5,491 nucleotides of DNA from Streptococcus oralis (GTDB lineage: Bacteria > Bacillota > Bacilli > Lactobacillales > Streptococcaceae): the NCBI GenBank assembly GCA_905370255.1, contig CAJPKC010000095.1:1-5491 (forward strand). The letters run 5' to 3'. The number at the start of each line of letters is the position of its first letter. The stretch's first letter is position 1. The notes beneath the pieces were generated by a model that saw only the letters and a list, made by a program, of their open reading frames with translations, had not been told where the DNA came from and made no database searches. Shown in pieces: positions 5,462 through 5,491 of this stretch. The translations under genes were made by a program, and so were the position numbers.

Positions 5462-5470
5462 TTATCCACA
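5462..5470. promoter_or_regulatory. Perfect DnaA-box match upstream of ydbC
   Basis: TTATCCACA is identical to the 9-base DnaA-box consensus of E. coli and Bacillus. It stands 63 bases upstream of the ydbC start, where it could affect that gene's transcription, or it may belong to a cluster continuing past the window edge. No second good match was found nearby; ATTTTCACA at about 5431-5439 on the - strand differs at three positions. Confidence 0.45.
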
Positions 5471-5491
5471 AAAATTCACCTTTCATGCTAT

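Overview
The window looks like chromosomal DNA of a low-GC Firmicute, most likely a Streptococcus of the salivarius/thermophilus group. The evidence is the style of the MntH-type transporter and YdbC-type protein, the purine-rich Shine-Dalgarno sites, the strong sigma-A-like promoters, and a Sau3AI-type restriction-modification (R-M) pair. Family assignments come from recognising the proteins by eye; no database search was run.

Layout, left to right. (1) The 3' end of an unrecognised + strand gene, stopping at 170. (2) A bidirectional terminator inside a roughly 78-bp repeat (165-242). (3) A two-gene type II R-M cassette: a MutH/Sau3AI-family endonuclease on the - strand (288-1793) and a C5-cytosine methyltransferase on the + strand (1996-3270). 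They diverge from a 200-bp AT-rich promoter region. (4) A second copy of the repeat and terminator (3265-3341). It includes the methyltransferase stop codon and the end of a small - strand membrane-protein gene (3310-3618). (5) mntH, an Nramp-type Mn/Fe transporter (3816-5150), with its own extended -10 promoter and terminator. (6) ydbC, a 70-residue PC4-like protein on the - strand (5187-5399). (7) A perfect DnaA-box match near the right edge (5462-5470). No gene-free gap reaches 300 bases.

Two observations stand out. First, the R-M cassette is bracketed by direct copies of one chromosomal terminator plus the last codons of the neighbouring membrane-protein gene, which suggests insertion with a long target duplication. 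Removing one copy plus the cassette restores a simple convergent gene pair. R and M thus each read outward into a copy of the same terminator. Second, the only GATC in the R-M intergenic region is the core of the 8-bp palindrome TTGATCAA. That palindrome is the -35 box of an excellent methyltransferase promoter (TTGATC-17-TATAAT) and also fits as the -35 box of an opposing promoter (TTGATC-17-TATTAA). If the enzymes are GATC-specific, as Sau3AI relatives are, methylation of this one site could control the methyltransferase and perhaps the endonuclease. There is no controller gene, and the methyltransferase lacks an N-terminal regulatory extension.

The flanking genes (metal transport, small nucleic-acid-binding protein) look like ordinary core genome. 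By hand counts on sample lines, the endonuclease gene is clearly AT-richer (about 22-30% GC) than the methyltransferase (about 32-45%), and mntH is richer still in GC.
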